From: an uncultured Sphingomonas sp.
GTDB taxonomy: Bacteria > Pseudomonadota > Alphaproteobacteria > Sphingomonadales > Sphingomonadaceae
NCBI GenBank assembly: GCA_934555855.1
Contig: CAKTFL010000002.1
Coordinates: 1 to 64,000, forward strand
Direction: 5' to 3'
Length of the DNA: 64,000 bases
The position numbers were made by a program, and so were the translations under genes. The notes beneath the pieces were generated by a model. The model was not told where the DNA came from, did no database searches, and saw nothing but the letters and a program-made list of their open reading frames with translations. Shown here one piece after another: positions 26,417 to 37,682 of this stretch (its first letter is position 1; each line of letters starts with the position of its first letter).

Positions 26417-27186
26417 TGCTCCGGAATGGAAAGCCCATGCGTCTCCTGACGCTCGCCGCCCTCGCGCTCGGCGCGACGCCCACCATGGCGCAGGAGGCAC
26501 CCGCCCCCATGCGGCGCGTGGCGCCGGCCATGGCCGACTATACCGACACGCTGCTGATGGGCGACGTGTGGAAGCGCCCCGGGCTCAGCCCGCGCGACCG
26601 CAGCCTCGTGACCATCTCCGCCCTGATCGCGCTGAACAGGTCGCCGCAACTGTCCGGCCATCTGGAGCTCGGCCTCGACAACGGCGTCACCCCGGTCGAG
26701 ATCGGCGGGACGATCACTCATCTCGCCTTCTACGCCGGCTGGCCGAATGCGGTAACGGCGACGGAGATCGCGGACGGCGTCTTCACCAAGCGCAACATAC
26801 CGGCGCGTGCGCGCCAAGCGGCACGCACGGCGCAGCTGCCGGTGCCCGCCAACGACGGCGAGCGCGCCGCCACGGTGGAGCGGACGATCAGCGCGGTCTC
26901 GCCCTCGCTCGCCCAGCTGACCAACGGTCCGCTGTTCGGCGACCTGTGGCGGCGCAGCGATCTGACCCCGCGCGATCGCAGCCTCGTCACGATCGTCGCC
27001 CTGTCGGCCAACGGCGATGCCGACCAGCTCGCCTTTCATCTCCGGCGCGGCTTGGAGAACGGTCTGACCCGCGCGCAGCTGGGCGAGGTGATGGCGCACC
27101 TCGCCTTCTACGCCGGCTGGCCGAAGGCGTTCGCCGGCAGCACCGCCATCGCCGAACTCGACCAACCGACGTCGGCCAGTCGGTGA
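26416..27186 (+). CDS. Exported double carboxymuconolactone-decarboxylase-like protein
   Basis: A 256-residue protein with an N-terminal signal peptide (TLAALALGATPTMA) and two tandem CMD domains. Each has the core RDRSLVTI...HLELGLDNGVTPVEIGGTITHLAFYAGWPNA-like pattern (about residues 45-115 and 175-245). AhpD-type CxxC cysteines are absent, placing it nearer gamma-carboxymuconolactone decarboxylases than peroxiredoxin reductants. Its ATG overlaps the cupin stop (TGATG). Export of a CMD protein is notable and matches the exported neighbours. Confidence 0.84.
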   Translation: MLRNGKPMRLLTLAALALGATPTMAQEAPAPMRRVAPAMADYTDTLLMGDVWKRPGLSPRDRSLVTISALIALNRSPQLSGHLELGLDNGVTPVEIGGTITHLAFYAGWPNAVTATEIADGVFTKRNIPARARQAARTAQLPVPANDGERAATVERTISAVSPSLAQLTNGPLFGDLWRRSDLTPRDRSLVTIVALSANGDADQLAFHLRRGLENGLTRAQLGEVMAHLAFYAGWPKAFAGSTAIAELDQPTSASR

Positions 27187-27229
27187 AGGACAACACGTCG
27201 CCGGCTTCGACGACTCCAAGGAGCACTCC

Positions 27230-27640
27230 ATGACCGAGATCATGCGCAAGGAGGACCTCGCGACCTCGCGAGGGTCCGCGGACTGGTTCACCGGCAGCGT
27301 CACCATCACCGGGCAGTTCCAGCGCGAGGAGCCGTCGCGCGTCTCGGGCGCCATCGTCCGTTTCAAACCCGGCGCGCGGACCGCATGGCACAGCCATCCG
27401 CTGGGCCAGACGCTGATCGTGACCGAAGGCGTCGGCTGGACCCAGGTGGAGGACGGCCCGGTGCTGGAGTTCCACGCCGGCGACATCCTGCTCTGCCCGG
27501 CCGACAAGCCGCACTGGCATGGTGCGACGCCGCACGAGGGCATGACGCACATAGCCGTGCAGGAGAGCCGCGACGGCTCGCCCGTGACGTGGATGGAGCA
27601 CGTCAGCGACGAGGAGTACCTGAAGGGGCCGAGCCGATGA
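27230..27640 (+). CDS. Cytoplasmic cupin, hydroxynitrile-lyase-like family
   Basis: A 136-residue cupin with no signal peptide, paralogous to the gene at 25,937. The metal site His54, His56, Gln60 (AWHSHPLGQ) plus the PHWHGA histidines closely follows that of Granulicella-type cupin hydroxynitrile lyases, as do DWFTGSV near the start and the terminal EEYLKGP. Substrate is not known. AAGGAGCACTCC precedes the ATG. The stop overlaps the next gene by ATGA. Confidence 0.83.
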   Translation: MTEIMRKEDLATSRGSADWFTGSVTITGQFQREEPSRVSGAIVRFKPGARTAWHSHPLGQTLIVTEGVGWTQVEDGPVLEFHAGDILLCPADKPHWHGATPHEGMTHIAVQESRDGSPVTWMEHVSDEEYLKGPSR

Positions 27641-28635
27641 CGCTGTCCCGGGCATGGGGCTATGCCTTCCGTTGCGGCCCGCGCCTAGTCGCCATCGCTG
27701 CGGCGGCGGGCCTGACGGTCCCGCTCGCCGCGCAGCAGCCGCAGACCGGAAGCGTCGCCGCGATCCCGGTCGCGGAGCGTGACCTGCCGACGATCGTCGC
27801 CGATCGTCCGGTCGTCGTCCCGGGCGTGTCGACGGCACTCGAGGGTCCGGTGTACCTGCCGAACGGCGACTTGCTCTTCTCGGACGTCAGGGGTGGCCGT
27901 GTGCTGCGGCTGGACCGGGAAGGACGGATCACCACCGCGGCGACGCTTCCCGGCCTGCAGCCCGCAGGCCTGGCGATCGGGCCGGACGGTCGCCTCTACG
28001 TCGCCGCCACCAGCGCGCCGGGTCGTGGATCGATCGTGTCGATCACCATGGACGGCCGCGACCAGCGGACCCTGGTTCCGGAAGCAGCCGCTTTCTCGCC
28101 GAATGATCTGGTGTTCGACGCTCGGGGCGGCTTCTACTTCACCGACGCGCGCGGCTCCATCGGCGAGACCAGCGGCGGCGTCTGGTACGTCGCGCCGGGC
28201 GGCAAGCCGACTCCCGTGGTCCAGCGCCTCGCGGTCGCCAACGGCGTCGCGCTCGCTCCGGACGGCAAGCGCCTGTGGGTCGGCGAGTTCGCTCTGGGTC
28301 GCCTCTACCGCGTCGATCTCGAGGGCGCGACCCGAGCGGCACCCTTCGGCGCCACGACCGCCTACCACTTCGTCGGGCCGGCGCCCGACTCGATGCGCAC
28401 GGACCTGCAGGGCCGCGTCTACGTCGCCCTCAATCGCCAGGGCCGCATCCTGATCTTTTCCCCGCTCGGCATCCCCGTCGGCCAGATCGTCCTGCCCGGC
28501 CGTGACGTGGGCCGGAACCTGGGGGTCACCAGCCTCGCGATCCGGTCCGATACGGGCGAGATCGCGATCGTGACCAGCGACGGCGAACCGGGCGGCAGGT
28601 CCACCGTCTTCCGCGCCCACGTCCCCCGCTCCTGA
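27637..28635 (+). CDS. Exported SMP-30/gluconolactonase-like beta-propeller
   Basis: A 332-residue protein with a signal peptide (VAIAAAAGLTVPLAAQ) followed by a six-bladed propeller of the SMP-30/gluconolactonase family. Metal-site elements are ALEGPVYLPNGDLLFSD (Glu), FSPNDLVFDARGGFYFTDARG (Asn, Asp) and VANGVALAPDGKRLWVGEF (Asn). The family hydrolyses lactones. Its overlap with the cupin gene and the esterase nearby suggest sequential ring or ester opening in the periplasm. Confidence 0.84.
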   Translation: MTLSRAWGYAFRCGPRLVAIAAAAGLTVPLAAQQPQTGSVAAIPVAERDLPTIVADRPVVVPGVSTALEGPVYLPNGDLLFSDVRGGRVLRLDREGRITTAATLPGLQPAGLAIGPDGRLYVAATSAPGRGSIVSITMDGRDQRTLVPEAAAFSPNDLVFDARGGFYFTDARGSIGETSGGVWYVAPGGKPTPVVQRLAVANGVALAPDGKRLWVGEFALGRLYRVDLEGATRAAPFGATTAYHFVGPAPDSMRTDLQGRVYVALNRQGRILIFSPLGIPVGQIVLPGRDVGRNLGVTSLAIRSDTGEIAIVTSDGEPGGRSTVFRAHVPRS

Positions 28636-29835
<1,200 letters not shown>

Positions 29836-30292
29836 TTAGCTCTGGCGCTGGCGGCATTGGCCCCGACGTTAGCCGTCAACTAGGCTGCGAACCTAACAGT
29901 TATGTCACGCCGAAAGGCTTAAAGATGCGTCAGTACCTGCGAGCAGCCGGTAGGATCGTCAGAATGGAAGACTGTTGTTGATGGCGCTTACCGGAGGACG
30001 GGTGGTGGTACCGCTGCGAGGCGCTTACCAGCCCTGTCGGGTTAGATGCGGCTGTCTCGCAAACGATCGTTTCCGGGACGCCGACGGCATCATGAGCGGC
30101 GGCTATCCACTTCGCCGTGCTCGATAGCGGCCTGGCAGAAAAGTCCCCACAATCGGTCATTCCGGACCACTCGGCACCTACGCTAGCGCCTGTTTTTGTG
30201 CGCCTCCGTGCGACCCGCCGCCTGCAGCGCTCGGAAACTGTTGAACAACCGGCACTTCCGACCCGACCTCCCCACGCAAAGGAGACGGCGGG
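29836..30292. other. Cargo 1 / traG junction, no gene seen
   Basis: This 457-base stretch between the exported aldo/keto reductase and traG holds no recognisable gene. It has a GGCGCTTACC direct repeat near 29,982 and 30,020 and a less GC-rich patch around 29,880-29,980. It is the right boundary of cargo 1 and may contain the promoter of the traG-trb operon. Confidence 0.4.
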
Positions 30293-32269
30293 ATGTCCGC
30301 GACCAAGATCCTCTGGGGCCAGCTCCTCGCCGTCGGGTTCATCGTCCTGGCCGGCGTCTGGGGCGCCACGCAATGGACCGCGCAGGCGCTGGGCTTTCAG
30401 GCTCAGCTCGGCCCGCCGTGGTTCACGCTCGGCGATTATCCCCTTTATCCGCCGCCGGCGTTCTTCTGGTGGTGGTTCTCCTACGACGCCTATGCGCCTC
30501 ACATCTTCCTGACCGGCAGCTACATCGCAGCTTCAAGCGGCTTCATATCGATCATCGTCGCGATCGCCATGTCGGTATGGCGCGCCCGCGAGGCAAAGAA
30601 CGCGCAAACCTATGGCTCGGCACGGTGGGCGACGGAGCGTGAAGCGCGCGCGGCGGGACTGCTCGAAGACGACGGTGTCGTACTCGGCAAGCTTGGGCCG
30701 CGTTATCTCCGCCACGATGGGCCGGAGCACGTGCTGTGCTTCGCCCCAACTCGCAGCGGTAAGGGCGTCGGTCTGGTCGTGCCTTCACTGCTGACCTGGC
30801 CGGCGTCGGCAATTGTCCACGACATCAAAGGTGAGAACTGGGGTCTGACAGCCGGTTTCCGCGCTCGCTTCGGCCGCGTGCTGTTGTTCGACCCGACCAA
30901 CGCGGAGTCCGCCGCCTACAATCCGCTGCTCGAGGTGCGCCGCGGCGAGTGGGAGGTTCGCGATGTCCAGAACGTCGCCGACGTGCTGGTCGACCCCGAA
31001 GGGTCGCTGGAGCGCCGCAATCACTGGGAGAAAACCAGTCACGCGCTCCTCGTCGGCGCGATCCTTCATGTTCTCTATGCCGAGGCCGACAAGACGTTGT
31101 CCGGTGTCGCCGCCTTTCTCTCCGATCCGCGCCGCACGATCGAGGCGACACTGGCGGCGATGATGTCGACATCGCACCTCGGCGACGCTGGCGTCCACCC
31201 GGTAGTGGCTTCGGCAGCCCGAGAGCTGTTGAACAAGTCAGAGAACGAGCGGTCCGGCGTCCTTTCCACCGCCATGTCGTTTCTTGGCCTCTACCGCGAC
31301 CCGGTGGTCGCGCGGGTGACCCGGCGATGCGACTGGCGGATCTCCGATCTCGTCTCGGCCAAGGAGCCCGTGACTCTCTATCTGGTCGTGCCGCCGTCGG
31401 ACATCAGCCGCACCAAGCCGCTGATCCGCCTCGTGCTCAACCAGATCGGGCGGCGCCTGACTGAAGAGCTGAAACCCAAAGCGGGTCGGCATCGCGTGCT
31501 CTTGATGCTCGACGAGTTTCCGGCGCTCGGCCGCCTCGACTTCTTTGAAAGCGCGCTCGCCTTCATGGCGGGCTACGGCTTGAAAGCCTTTCTAATCGCG
31601 CAGTCGCTCAACCAGATCGAGAAGGCCTACGGGCCGAACAACGCGATCCTCGACAATTGCCATGTGCGGGTCAGCTTCGCGACTAACGACGAGCGGACCG
31701 CGAAACGTGTGTCGGACGCTTTGGGCACCGCGACAGAGATGCGGGCGATGAAGAACTATGCCGGCCACCGGCTATCACCATGGCTTGGCCATTTGATGGT
31801 GTCGCGCTCCGAAACAGCGCGCCAGCTGCTCACGCCCGGCGAGGTCATGCAGCTCCCGCCCAGCGATGAGATTGTCATGGTGTCGGGCGTGCAGCCCATC
31901 CGCGCGAAGAAGGCCCGATACTTCGAAGATCCCCGGCTGTCGCAGCGCATCGGCAAACCGCCGGAATCGGGCCGACCAGAGCAGCAGTCAACCGACGACT
32001 GGAGCAAGCTCGCGACCATCGCGCGGCCGACAGCTCCGCGGCCCGCGGCGCAAATCTCGGATCCCGCCAACGGCAGCATTCGACGCGAGCCCGAACTCCA
32101 GCGACATGAAGACGTCGCGCCGCTGCCGAAGCGGCCGCAACAGGAGTTCGTCTTTCGCGATGAAGCCGGGGCGGATGCCGAGGCTGTGAGGGCCCGACGG
32201 GTGCAGGACCAGATGCGCGGAGCCGCGCAGCGCGCCGCGCTGGACCCCAATGACGGCATCGAACTATGA
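30293..32269 (+). CDS. traG: TraG/VirD4-type conjugative coupling ATPase
   Basis: A 658-residue type IV coupling protein. Two N-terminal membrane helices (about 8-28 and 72-96) precede TYGSARWATEREARAAGLL, a TraG hallmark, and Walker A APTRSGKGVGLV (about 151-162). Walker B is in RVLLMLDEFPALGRL, and LIAQSLNQIEKAYG follows. It links the relaxase-DNA complex to the Trb channel. AAAGGAGACGGCGGG precedes the ATG. The C-terminal tail is proline-rich and charged. It overlaps the next gene by ATGA. Confidence 0.93.
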   Translation: MSATKILWGQLLAVGFIVLAGVWGATQWTAQALGFQAQLGPPWFTLGDYPLYPPPAFFWWWFSYDAYAPHIFLTGSYIAASSGFISIIVAIAMSVWRAREAKNAQTYGSARWATEREARAAGLLEDDGVVLGKLGPRYLRHDGPEHVLCFAPTRSGKGVGLVVPSLLTWPASAIVHDIKGENWGLTAGFRARFGRVLLFDPTNAESAAYNPLLEVRRGEWEVRDVQNVADVLVDPEGSLERRNHWEKTSHALLVGAILHVLYAEADKTLSGVAAFLSDPRRTIEATLAAMMSTSHLGDAGVHPVVASAARELLNKSENERSGVLSTAMSFLGLYRDPVVARVTRRCDWRISDLVSAKEPVTLYLVVPPSDISRTKPLIRLVLNQIGRRLTEELKPKAGRHRVLLMLDEFPALGRLDFFESALAFMAGYGLKAFLIAQSLNQIEKAYGPNNAILDNCHVRVSFATNDERTAKRVSDALGTATEMRAMKNYAGHRLSPWLGHLMVSRSETARQLLTPGEVMQLPPSDEIVMVSGVQPIRAKKARYFEDPRLSQRIGKPPESGRPEQQSTDDWSKLATIARPTAPRPAAQISDPANGSIRREPELQRHEDVAPLPKRPQQEFVFRDEAGADAEAVRARRVQDQMRGAAQRAALDPNDGIEL

Positions 32270-32700
32270 CCGCCAAGCGTATCAAGCACACCTTCCGCCT
32301 GCCGCCCGAACTGTCCACGCAGCTTGCGGATTACGCCGCCCGCAAGCGCGTCAGCCAGGCCCAGCTCGTCGAAACGGCCCTCGCGTCCTTCTTGTCGCCG
32401 GACGGCTCGGAGCGCCTGGAGGCGGCGTTCACCCGAAGACTCGACCGCCTGACCCGGCAGGCTGATCGCATCGCCTGGCATACCGAACTCGGCAACGAGG
32501 CCATCGCGCTCTTCGTCCGCTTCTGGCTGACCAACAACGCCCCGCTTCCCGACACTGCACTCGCGGCCGCGCAAGCGATGGGTCGCGAGCGCTACCAAGC
32601 GTTCGTCGAGGCGCTGAGCCGGCGCATGGAGCTGGGGCCTAAACTCGGCACCGAACTTTCGGCCGACGTCGCTTCACGAGACGTCTCTCGAGACGACTGA
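32266..32700 (+). CDS. CopG-like ribbon-helix-helix protein
   Basis: A 144-residue protein whose first 45 residues form a ribbon-helix-helix (KRIKHTFRLPPELSTQLADYAARKRVSQAQLVETALASFL), then an alpha-helical region. It starts inside the traG stop. In this ICE type a CopG-like gene regularly sits between traG and trbB and is thought to regulate transfer genes or act as an accessory relaxosome factor. Confidence 0.82.
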   Translation: MTAKRIKHTFRLPPELSTQLADYAARKRVSQAQLVETALASFLSPDGSERLEAAFTRRLDRLTRQADRIAWHTELGNEAIALFVRFWLTNNAPLPDTALAAAQAMGRERYQAFVEALSRRMELGPKLGTELSADVASRDVSRDD

Positions 32701-32900
32701 CCAGCGCGCCGCCTCCGCGATCGGCTGTCGCCCCCTCAAGGCCGGATTGAGACAGCCGTCAAACCCGCCGCCTCTTTGTCTTTCTGCGCCACACTACCCT
32801 TACAGCAAACGGCTGTTGCGATTGAGGATTTCTAGGTCTTCTTAGGTGTCCGCGGGCGCCGGCGCAGGGTGTGTCGGCCTCCCTGTCGAGGGTTGCGGGC

Positions 32901-33866
32901 GTGTCCATTCATCCTCTCCGGTCCGAAGCCAGCGCGCGCGGCGCGCGGATGCTTCGCACGGCGCTGGGGCCGTCGATCACCGCTTGGCTCGACGATCCGG
33001 GCATCGTTGAGGTGATGCTCAATCCCGACGGTTGCCTCTGGATCGATCGGCTCGGCTCGGGCCTCGCCGATACCGGACACACCCTGACCGCCGCAGACGG
33101 CGAACGCATTATCCGTCTGGTCGCGCATCATATCGGTGCCGAGGTCCATGCAGATCGCCCCCGCGTTTCCGCCGAGTTGCCGGAAACCGGCGAGCGCTTC
33201 GAAGGCCTGATCCCACCGGTCGTCGCGGCACCAGCATTCGCAATCCGCAAGCCCGCCGTCGCGATCTTCACGCTCGACGATTACGTCTGGACCGGCATCA
33301 TGACCGCGACGCAGGCGGACGCCCTGCGCGTCGCTGTGGCGGAACGGCGCAACATCCTCGTCGCTGGCGGGACCTCGACCGGCAAGACAACCCTCACGAA
33401 CGCGCTGCTCGCCGAAGTGGCCAAGACGTCCGACCGCGTCGTGCTGATCGAGGACACGCGCGAGCTGCAGTGCGCCGCGCCAAACCTCGTTTCGCTCCGG
33501 ACGAAGGATGACGTGGCGAGCCTCGCGGATCTCGTCAGATCGTCACTGCGACTGCGGCCCGATCGCATCCCGATCGGAGAGGTGCGCGGCGCCGAGGCGC
33601 TCGATCTCCTGAAGGCGTGGGGCACCGGCCACCCGGGAGGGATCGGCACCATCCATGCCGGATCCGGCCTCGGCGCCCTCCGACGCATGGAGCAGCTCAT
33701 CCAGGAGGCTGTGGTGACCGTCCCGCGCGCGCTCATCGCCGAGACGATCGACCTGATCGCCGTACTCAGCGGACGGGGCCCCCAGCGCCGTCTGGCCGAA
33801 CTCGCCCGCGTCGAAGGGCTCGACGCGCAGGGCGACTTTTCCCTCAGCCCACATGGAGACGCATGA
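32901..33866 (+). CDS. trbB: TrbB (VirB11-like) conjugative ATPase
   Basis: A 321-residue secretion ATPase. Walker [11 protein letters not shown] is at residues 156-165, the Asp box [11 protein letters not shown] follows, and the histidine box [14 protein letters not shown] is close to residue 250. It powers pilus assembly and substrate transport as a cytoplasmic hexamer. The GTG at 32,901 has GAGGG upstream; a GTG at 32,871 would add ten residues. Its stop overlaps trbC. The 170 bases before it contain no gene. Confidence 0.92.
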   Translation: MSIHPLRSEASARGARMLRTALGPSITAWLDDPGIVEVMLNPDGCLWIDRLGSGLADTGHTLTAADGERIIRLVAHHIGAEVHADRPRVSAELPETGERFEGLIPPVVAAPAFAIRKPAVAIFTLDDYVWTGIMTATQADALRVAVAERRNILVAGGTSTGKTTLTNALLAEVAKTSDRVVLIEDTRELQCAAPNLVSLRTKDDVASLADLVRSSLRLRPDRIPIGEVRGAEALDLLKAWGTGHPGGIGTIHAGSGLGALRRMEQLIQEAVVTVPRALIAETIDLIAVLSGRGPQRRLAELARVEGLDAQGDFSLSPHGDA

Positions 33867-34222
33867 TGCCGATGGATGTCATCGCGCGCCGGCGCTTGTC
33901 CCCGGCGTCCCTTCTTCAGCACCTCCGCTTTACGGGCACGGCCGTAATGCTGGCGGCGTTCACAGCTGGTCCGGCCCAGGCTGCCGGCTCCTCGATGCCG
34001 TGGGAAGCCCCGCTGCAAAGCATCCTCGAATCCATCGAGGGCCCGGTCGCAAAGATCGTCGCGGTCATTATCATCATCGTCACCGGACTGACTTTGGCGT
34101 TCGGCGACACATCCGGAGGCTTCCGTCGGCTCATCCAGATCGTGTTCGGCCTTTCCATCGCCTTCGCCGCGTCGAGCTTCTTCCTGAGCTTCTTCAGCTT
34201 CGGCGGAGGGGCGCTGGTCTGA
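33863..34222 (+). CDS. trbC: TrbC (VirB2-like) pilin subunit
   Basis: A 119-residue pre-pilin with a long signal region (VMLAAFTAGPAQA) and two hydrophobic helices (VAKIVAVIIIIVTGLTLAFGD and IQIVFGLSIAFAASSFFLSFF) joined by a short polar turn, the classic TrbC/VirB2 layout. TraF at 10,972 is the likely processing and cyclising peptidase. It overlaps both trbB and trbD. Confidence 0.9.
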   Translation: MMPMDVIARRRLSPASLLQHLRFTGTAVMLAAFTAGPAQAAGSSMPWEAPLQSILESIEGPVAKIVAVIIIIVTGLTLAFGDTSGGFRRLIQIVFGLSIAFAASSFFLSFFSFGGGALV

Positions 34223-34491
34223 TGGACGCCGGCGAGCCGATTCCCGGCTATATGGCGCCAGTCCACCGCGCGTTGACCGAACCTATCCTGCTCGGAGGCG
34301 CACCGCGAGCCGTTACGATCGCCAACGGCACGCTCGCGGGCGCCATCGGCCTGGGCTTGCGCCTCTGGCTCGCCGGCCTTGCCATCTGGGCGATCGGCCA
34401 CTTCATGGCGGTGTGGGCCGCCAAGCATGACGCCCAGTTCGTCGACGTGGCGCGGCGACACCTGCGCTACCCGAGCTGGATGCGGGTCTGA
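34222..34491 (+). CDS. trbD: TrbD (VirB3-like) inner-membrane protein
   Basis: An 89-residue protein with the TrbD/VirB3 signature PGYMAPVHRALTEPILLGGAPR at the start and a hydrophobic helical hairpin (LAGAIGLGLRLWLAGLAIWAIGHFMAVW). It anchors the VirB4-like ATPase TrbE at the membrane. It shares one base with the trbC stop and precedes trbE by five bases. Confidence 0.9.
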   Translation: MDAGEPIPGYMAPVHRALTEPILLGGAPRAVTIANGTLAGAIGLGLRLWLAGLAIWAIGHFMAVWAAKHDAQFVDVARRHLRYPSWMRV

Positions 34492-34496
34492 CGCGC

Positions 34497-36932
34497 ATGA
34501 TGTCGCTACGCGAATATCGCGGCCAAGCCGCCTCGCTTCCGGACTTCCTGCCTTGGGCTGCGCTCGTCTCCGAAGGCGTCGTGCTGAACAAGGATGGCTC
34601 GCTCCAGCGTTCGGCCCGTTTTCGCGGACCCGATCTGGACTCGGCGACGCCGGCCGAACTTGTAGCGACGACGCACCGCTTGAACGGTGCGCTCCGGCGC
34701 CTCGGCTCGGGATGGTCGATCTTCGTCGAGGCGCAGCGTGTCGCCGCGAACACCTATCCGGACAACCGCTTCCCTGACCCCGTGTCGGCGCTTGTCGAGC
34801 GCGAACGGCTAGAGCAGTTCCGCGAGGAGGGCGCGCATTTCGAGAGCCGCTACTTCCTGACGCTCCTGTGGATGCCCCCAGCCGAAGACGCCGCGCGCGC
34901 CGAGGGGTGGCTTTACGAAGGCCGTGCCCGCACCGGCATCGATCCGTGGGAGCAGGTGAAAAGCTTCGCCGACCGCGGCGATCGGCTGGTTCAGCTCCTC
35001 GAAGGCTTCGTTCCCGAGGTAGCTTGGCTCAATGACGCCGAGACGCTGACCTATCTACACTCGACGGTGTCAACGAAGCGGCAGCGTGTTCGGGTGCCGG
35101 AAACGCCGATGCACCTCGACGCGCTGCTGGCGGACGAACCGTTGGCGGGCGGTCTCGAGCCACGTCTTGGAACGTCGTTTCTACGCACGCTCACCATCAT
35201 CGGCTTCCCGAGTGCGACATTCCCCGGTCTGCTCGACGAACTCAACCGGCTCGCATTTCCCTACCGCTGGGCGACGCGGGCGATGATGCTCGACAAGACC
35301 GACGCGACCAAACTGCTCGGCAAGATCCGTCGTCAGTGGTTCGCGAAGCGCAAGTCGATCGCCGCCCTTCTCAAGGAGGTGATGACCAACGAAGCATCGG
35401 CGCTCGTCGACAACGATGCCGCCAACAAGGCCGCGGACGCGGATCTCGCATTGCAGGAGCTGGGCGCCGACCATGTCGGGCAGGCCTTCGTCACCGCGAC
35501 GGTGACAGTGTGGGATCCCGACCCCAGCATCGCTGCGGAGAAGCTGCGGCTGGTCGAGAAGATCATCCAGGGCCGCGACTTCACGGTCATTGCCGAGGGG
35601 GTGAACGCGGTCGAAGCCTGGCTGGGCAGCTTGCCGGGCCACGTCTACGCCAATGTCCGACAGCCTCCGGTTTCTACGATCAACCTCGCCCACATGATCC
35701 CGCTCTCAGCGGTGTGGGCGGGTCCGGAACGGGACGAGCATTTCAGTGCGCCCCCCTTGCTCTACGGTAAGACCGAGGGCTCGACCCCGTTCCGGCTCTC
35801 GCTCCACGTCGGCGACGTAGGCCACACGCTCGTCGTTGGTCCGACCGGCGCCGGCAAGTCCGTGTTGCTCGCGCTGATGGCGCTGCAATTCCGGCGCTAC
35901 GAGAATGCACAGGTGTTCGCCTTCGATTTCGGCGGATCGATCCGCGCCGCTGCGCTCGCGTGCGGCGGCGACTGGCAAGACCTTGGCGGTAGCTTGACGG
36001 AGGAAACCGGCGACGGTGTCCAGCTCCAACCCCTGTCGCGCATCGACGAGCCCGCCGAGCGAGCCTGGGCCGCCGAATGGCTGGCCGCGATCCTTACCGG
36101 CGAAGGAGTCGCCGTGGACCCCGGCGTCAAGGAGCACCTCTGGTCGGCGCTCACCTCGCTGGCTTCCGCGCCGCCCGCCGAGAGAACTTTGACGGGTCTC
36201 GCCGTATTGCTCCAGTCTCAGCCTCTCAAGCAGGCTTTGCAGCCCTTCTGCGTTGGCGGTCCTTGGGGCCGCCTGCTTGACGCTGAGCGTGAACGGCTCG
36301 GAGAGGCCGATTTCCAAGCCTTCGAAACCGAAGGGCTTGTCGGCGCAGGCTCCGCCGCGGCGGTCCTGTCTTACCTCTTCCACCGCATCGAGGGGCGGCT
36401 CGATGGTTCGCCGACCCTCATCATCATCGACGAGGGCTGGCTCGTGCTCAACAGCCCGGCATTCGCCGCCCAGCTCCGCGAGTGGCTGAAGACCCTGCGC
36501 AAGAAAAACGCCAGCGTCATCTTCGCAACCCAGAGCCTTGCCGACATCGAAACCAGCGCGATCGCACCGGCGATTATCGAAAGCTGCTCAACGCGCATAT
36601 TCCTGCCGAACGAGCGGGCCTTCGAACCGCAGATCGCAGCGATCTACGAGCGGTTCGGCCTCAACGACCGACAGATCGAGATCCTCAGCCGCGCGACACC
36701 CAAGCGCGACTACTACTGCCAGTCGCGACGCGGCAATCGCCTGTTCGAGCTAGGGCTCGGCGAAGTCGCGATCGCCTTTGTCGCCGCTTCCGCCAAGGCG
36801 GACCAGCTACGCATTGCTGAACTTATCGAAGAGCATGGCCGCGACGGTTTCGCGGCCGCCTGGCTGCGCGCGCGCGGAGCCGGCTGGGCGGCCGATCTCC
36901 TTCCTTCCGCGCAGGAGGACTTGTCGCCATGA
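34497..36932 (+). CDS. trbE: TrbE (VirB4-like) conjugation ATPase
   Basis: An 811-residue VirB4-family ATPase. The CagE/TrbE N-terminal region (about 180-390) is followed by Walker A GPTGAGKSVLLAL (about 448-460) and Walker B LIIIDEGWLVL with the downstream FATQSLADIETSAIAPAIIESC motif. It is the major energy source for pilus biogenesis. There are two tandem ATG codons; either can be the start. It overlaps trbJ by ATGA. Confidence 0.93.
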   Translation: MMSLREYRGQAASLPDFLPWAALVSEGVVLNKDGSLQRSARFRGPDLDSATPAELVATTHRLNGALRRLGSGWSIFVEAQRVAANTYPDNRFPDPVSALVERERLEQFREEGAHFESRYFLTLLWMPPAEDAARAEGWLYEGRARTGIDPWEQVKSFADRGDRLVQLLEGFVPEVAWLNDAETLTYLHSTVSTKRQRVRVPETPMHLDALLADEPLAGGLEPRLGTSFLRTLTIIGFPSATFPGLLDELNRLAFPYRWATRAMMLDKTDATKLLGKIRRQWFAKRKSIAALLKEVMTNEASALVDNDAANKAADADLALQELGADHVGQAFVTATVTVWDPDPSIAAEKLRLVEKIIQGRDFTVIAEGVNAVEAWLGSLPGHVYANVRQPPVSTINLAHMIPLSAVWAGPERDEHFSAPPLLYGKTEGSTPFRLSLHVGDVGHTLVVGPTGAGKSVLLALMALQFRRYENAQVFAFDFGGSIRAAALACGGDWQDLGGSLTEETGDGVQLQPLSRIDEPAERAWAAEWLAAILTGEGVAVDPGVKEHLWSALTSLASAPPAERTLTGLAVLLQSQPLKQALQPFCVGGPWGRLLDAERERLGEADFQAFETEGLVGAGSAAAVLSYLFHRIEGRLDGSPTLIIIDEGWLVLNSPAFAAQLREWLKTLRKKNASVIFATQSLADIETSAIAPAIIESCSTRIFLPNERAFEPQIAAIYERFGLNDRQIEILSRATPKRDYYCQSRRGNRLFELGLGEVAIAFVAASAKADQLRIAELIEEHGRDGFAAAWLRARGAGWAADLLPSAQEDLSP

Positions 36933-37678
36933 CCAAACATACGTTCCGCCGCGGCCTGCTGGCTGCATCAGCCGCCCTGACGATCGGCCTCGCGTCGGCG
37001 CCGGCGCATGCCCAGTTCGGCGGGATCGTCTACGACCCGACCAACTATGCCTCAAACGTGCTGCAGGCGGCTCGGGCCCTGGAGCAGATCAACAATCAGA
37101 TCCAAAGCCTGCAGAACGAGGCAACCTCGCTCCTCAACCAGGCCCGCAATCTCACGTCGCTTCCGCTCAGCCAGCTCGCCGAACTGCAGAGCCAGTTCCA
37201 GCGCACCCAGCAGCTTCTCGGCCAAGCCCAGCGGCTCGCTTACAACGTCCAGAACATCGACTCGATGTTCCAGCAGAAATATCGTGGCACAAACCTGACC
37301 GGGAACGACCGCGCTCTGGTCGACGACGCCAAGAGCCGCTGGGAGAACAGCGTCGCGTCGTTCGAGGACGCGCTGAAGGTCCAAGCCGGTGTCGTCGGCA
37401 ACATCGACGGGTCTCGCCAAGCGCTCGACCGGCTCGTGACCGCCAGCCAGTCGGCCGACGGCGCCCTGCAGGCCGCCCAGGCGGGCAACCAGCTTGTCGC
37501 CCTTCAGTCCCAGCAACTTGCCGACCTCACCGCGCTCGTCGCGGCGCAGGGGCGCGCCCAAGCCCTCGACATGGCTCAGCGCGCCGCCGGGCAGGCGCAG
37601 GCGCGCGAGCAGCTGCGACGCTTTCTGACACCGGGCGTCGGATACCAGCCGGGCAATGCCCGGATGTTCCACGACTAG
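36929..37678 (+). CDS. trbJ: TrbJ (VirB5-like) minor pilus protein
   Basis: A 249-residue exported protein with a signal peptide (LLAASAALTIGLASAPAHA) and the TrbJ block FGGIVYDPTNYASNVLQAARALEQINNQIQSLQNEATSLLNQARNL, rich in glutamine-containing coiled coil. VirB5-type proteins sit at the pilus tip and mediate adhesion. It precedes the trbK-like gene by four bases. Confidence 0.9.
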   Translation: MTKHTFRRGLLAASAALTIGLASAPAHAQFGGIVYDPTNYASNVLQAARALEQINNQIQSLQNEATSLLNQARNLTSLPLSQLAELQSQFQRTQQLLGQAQRLAYNVQNIDSMFQQKYRGTNLTGNDRALVDDAKSRWENSVASFEDALKVQAGVVGNIDGSRQALDRLVTASQSADGALQAAQAGNQLVALQSQQLADLTALVAAQGRAQALDMAQRAAGQAQAREQLRRFLTPGVGYQPGNARMFHD

Positions 37679-37682
37679 GACG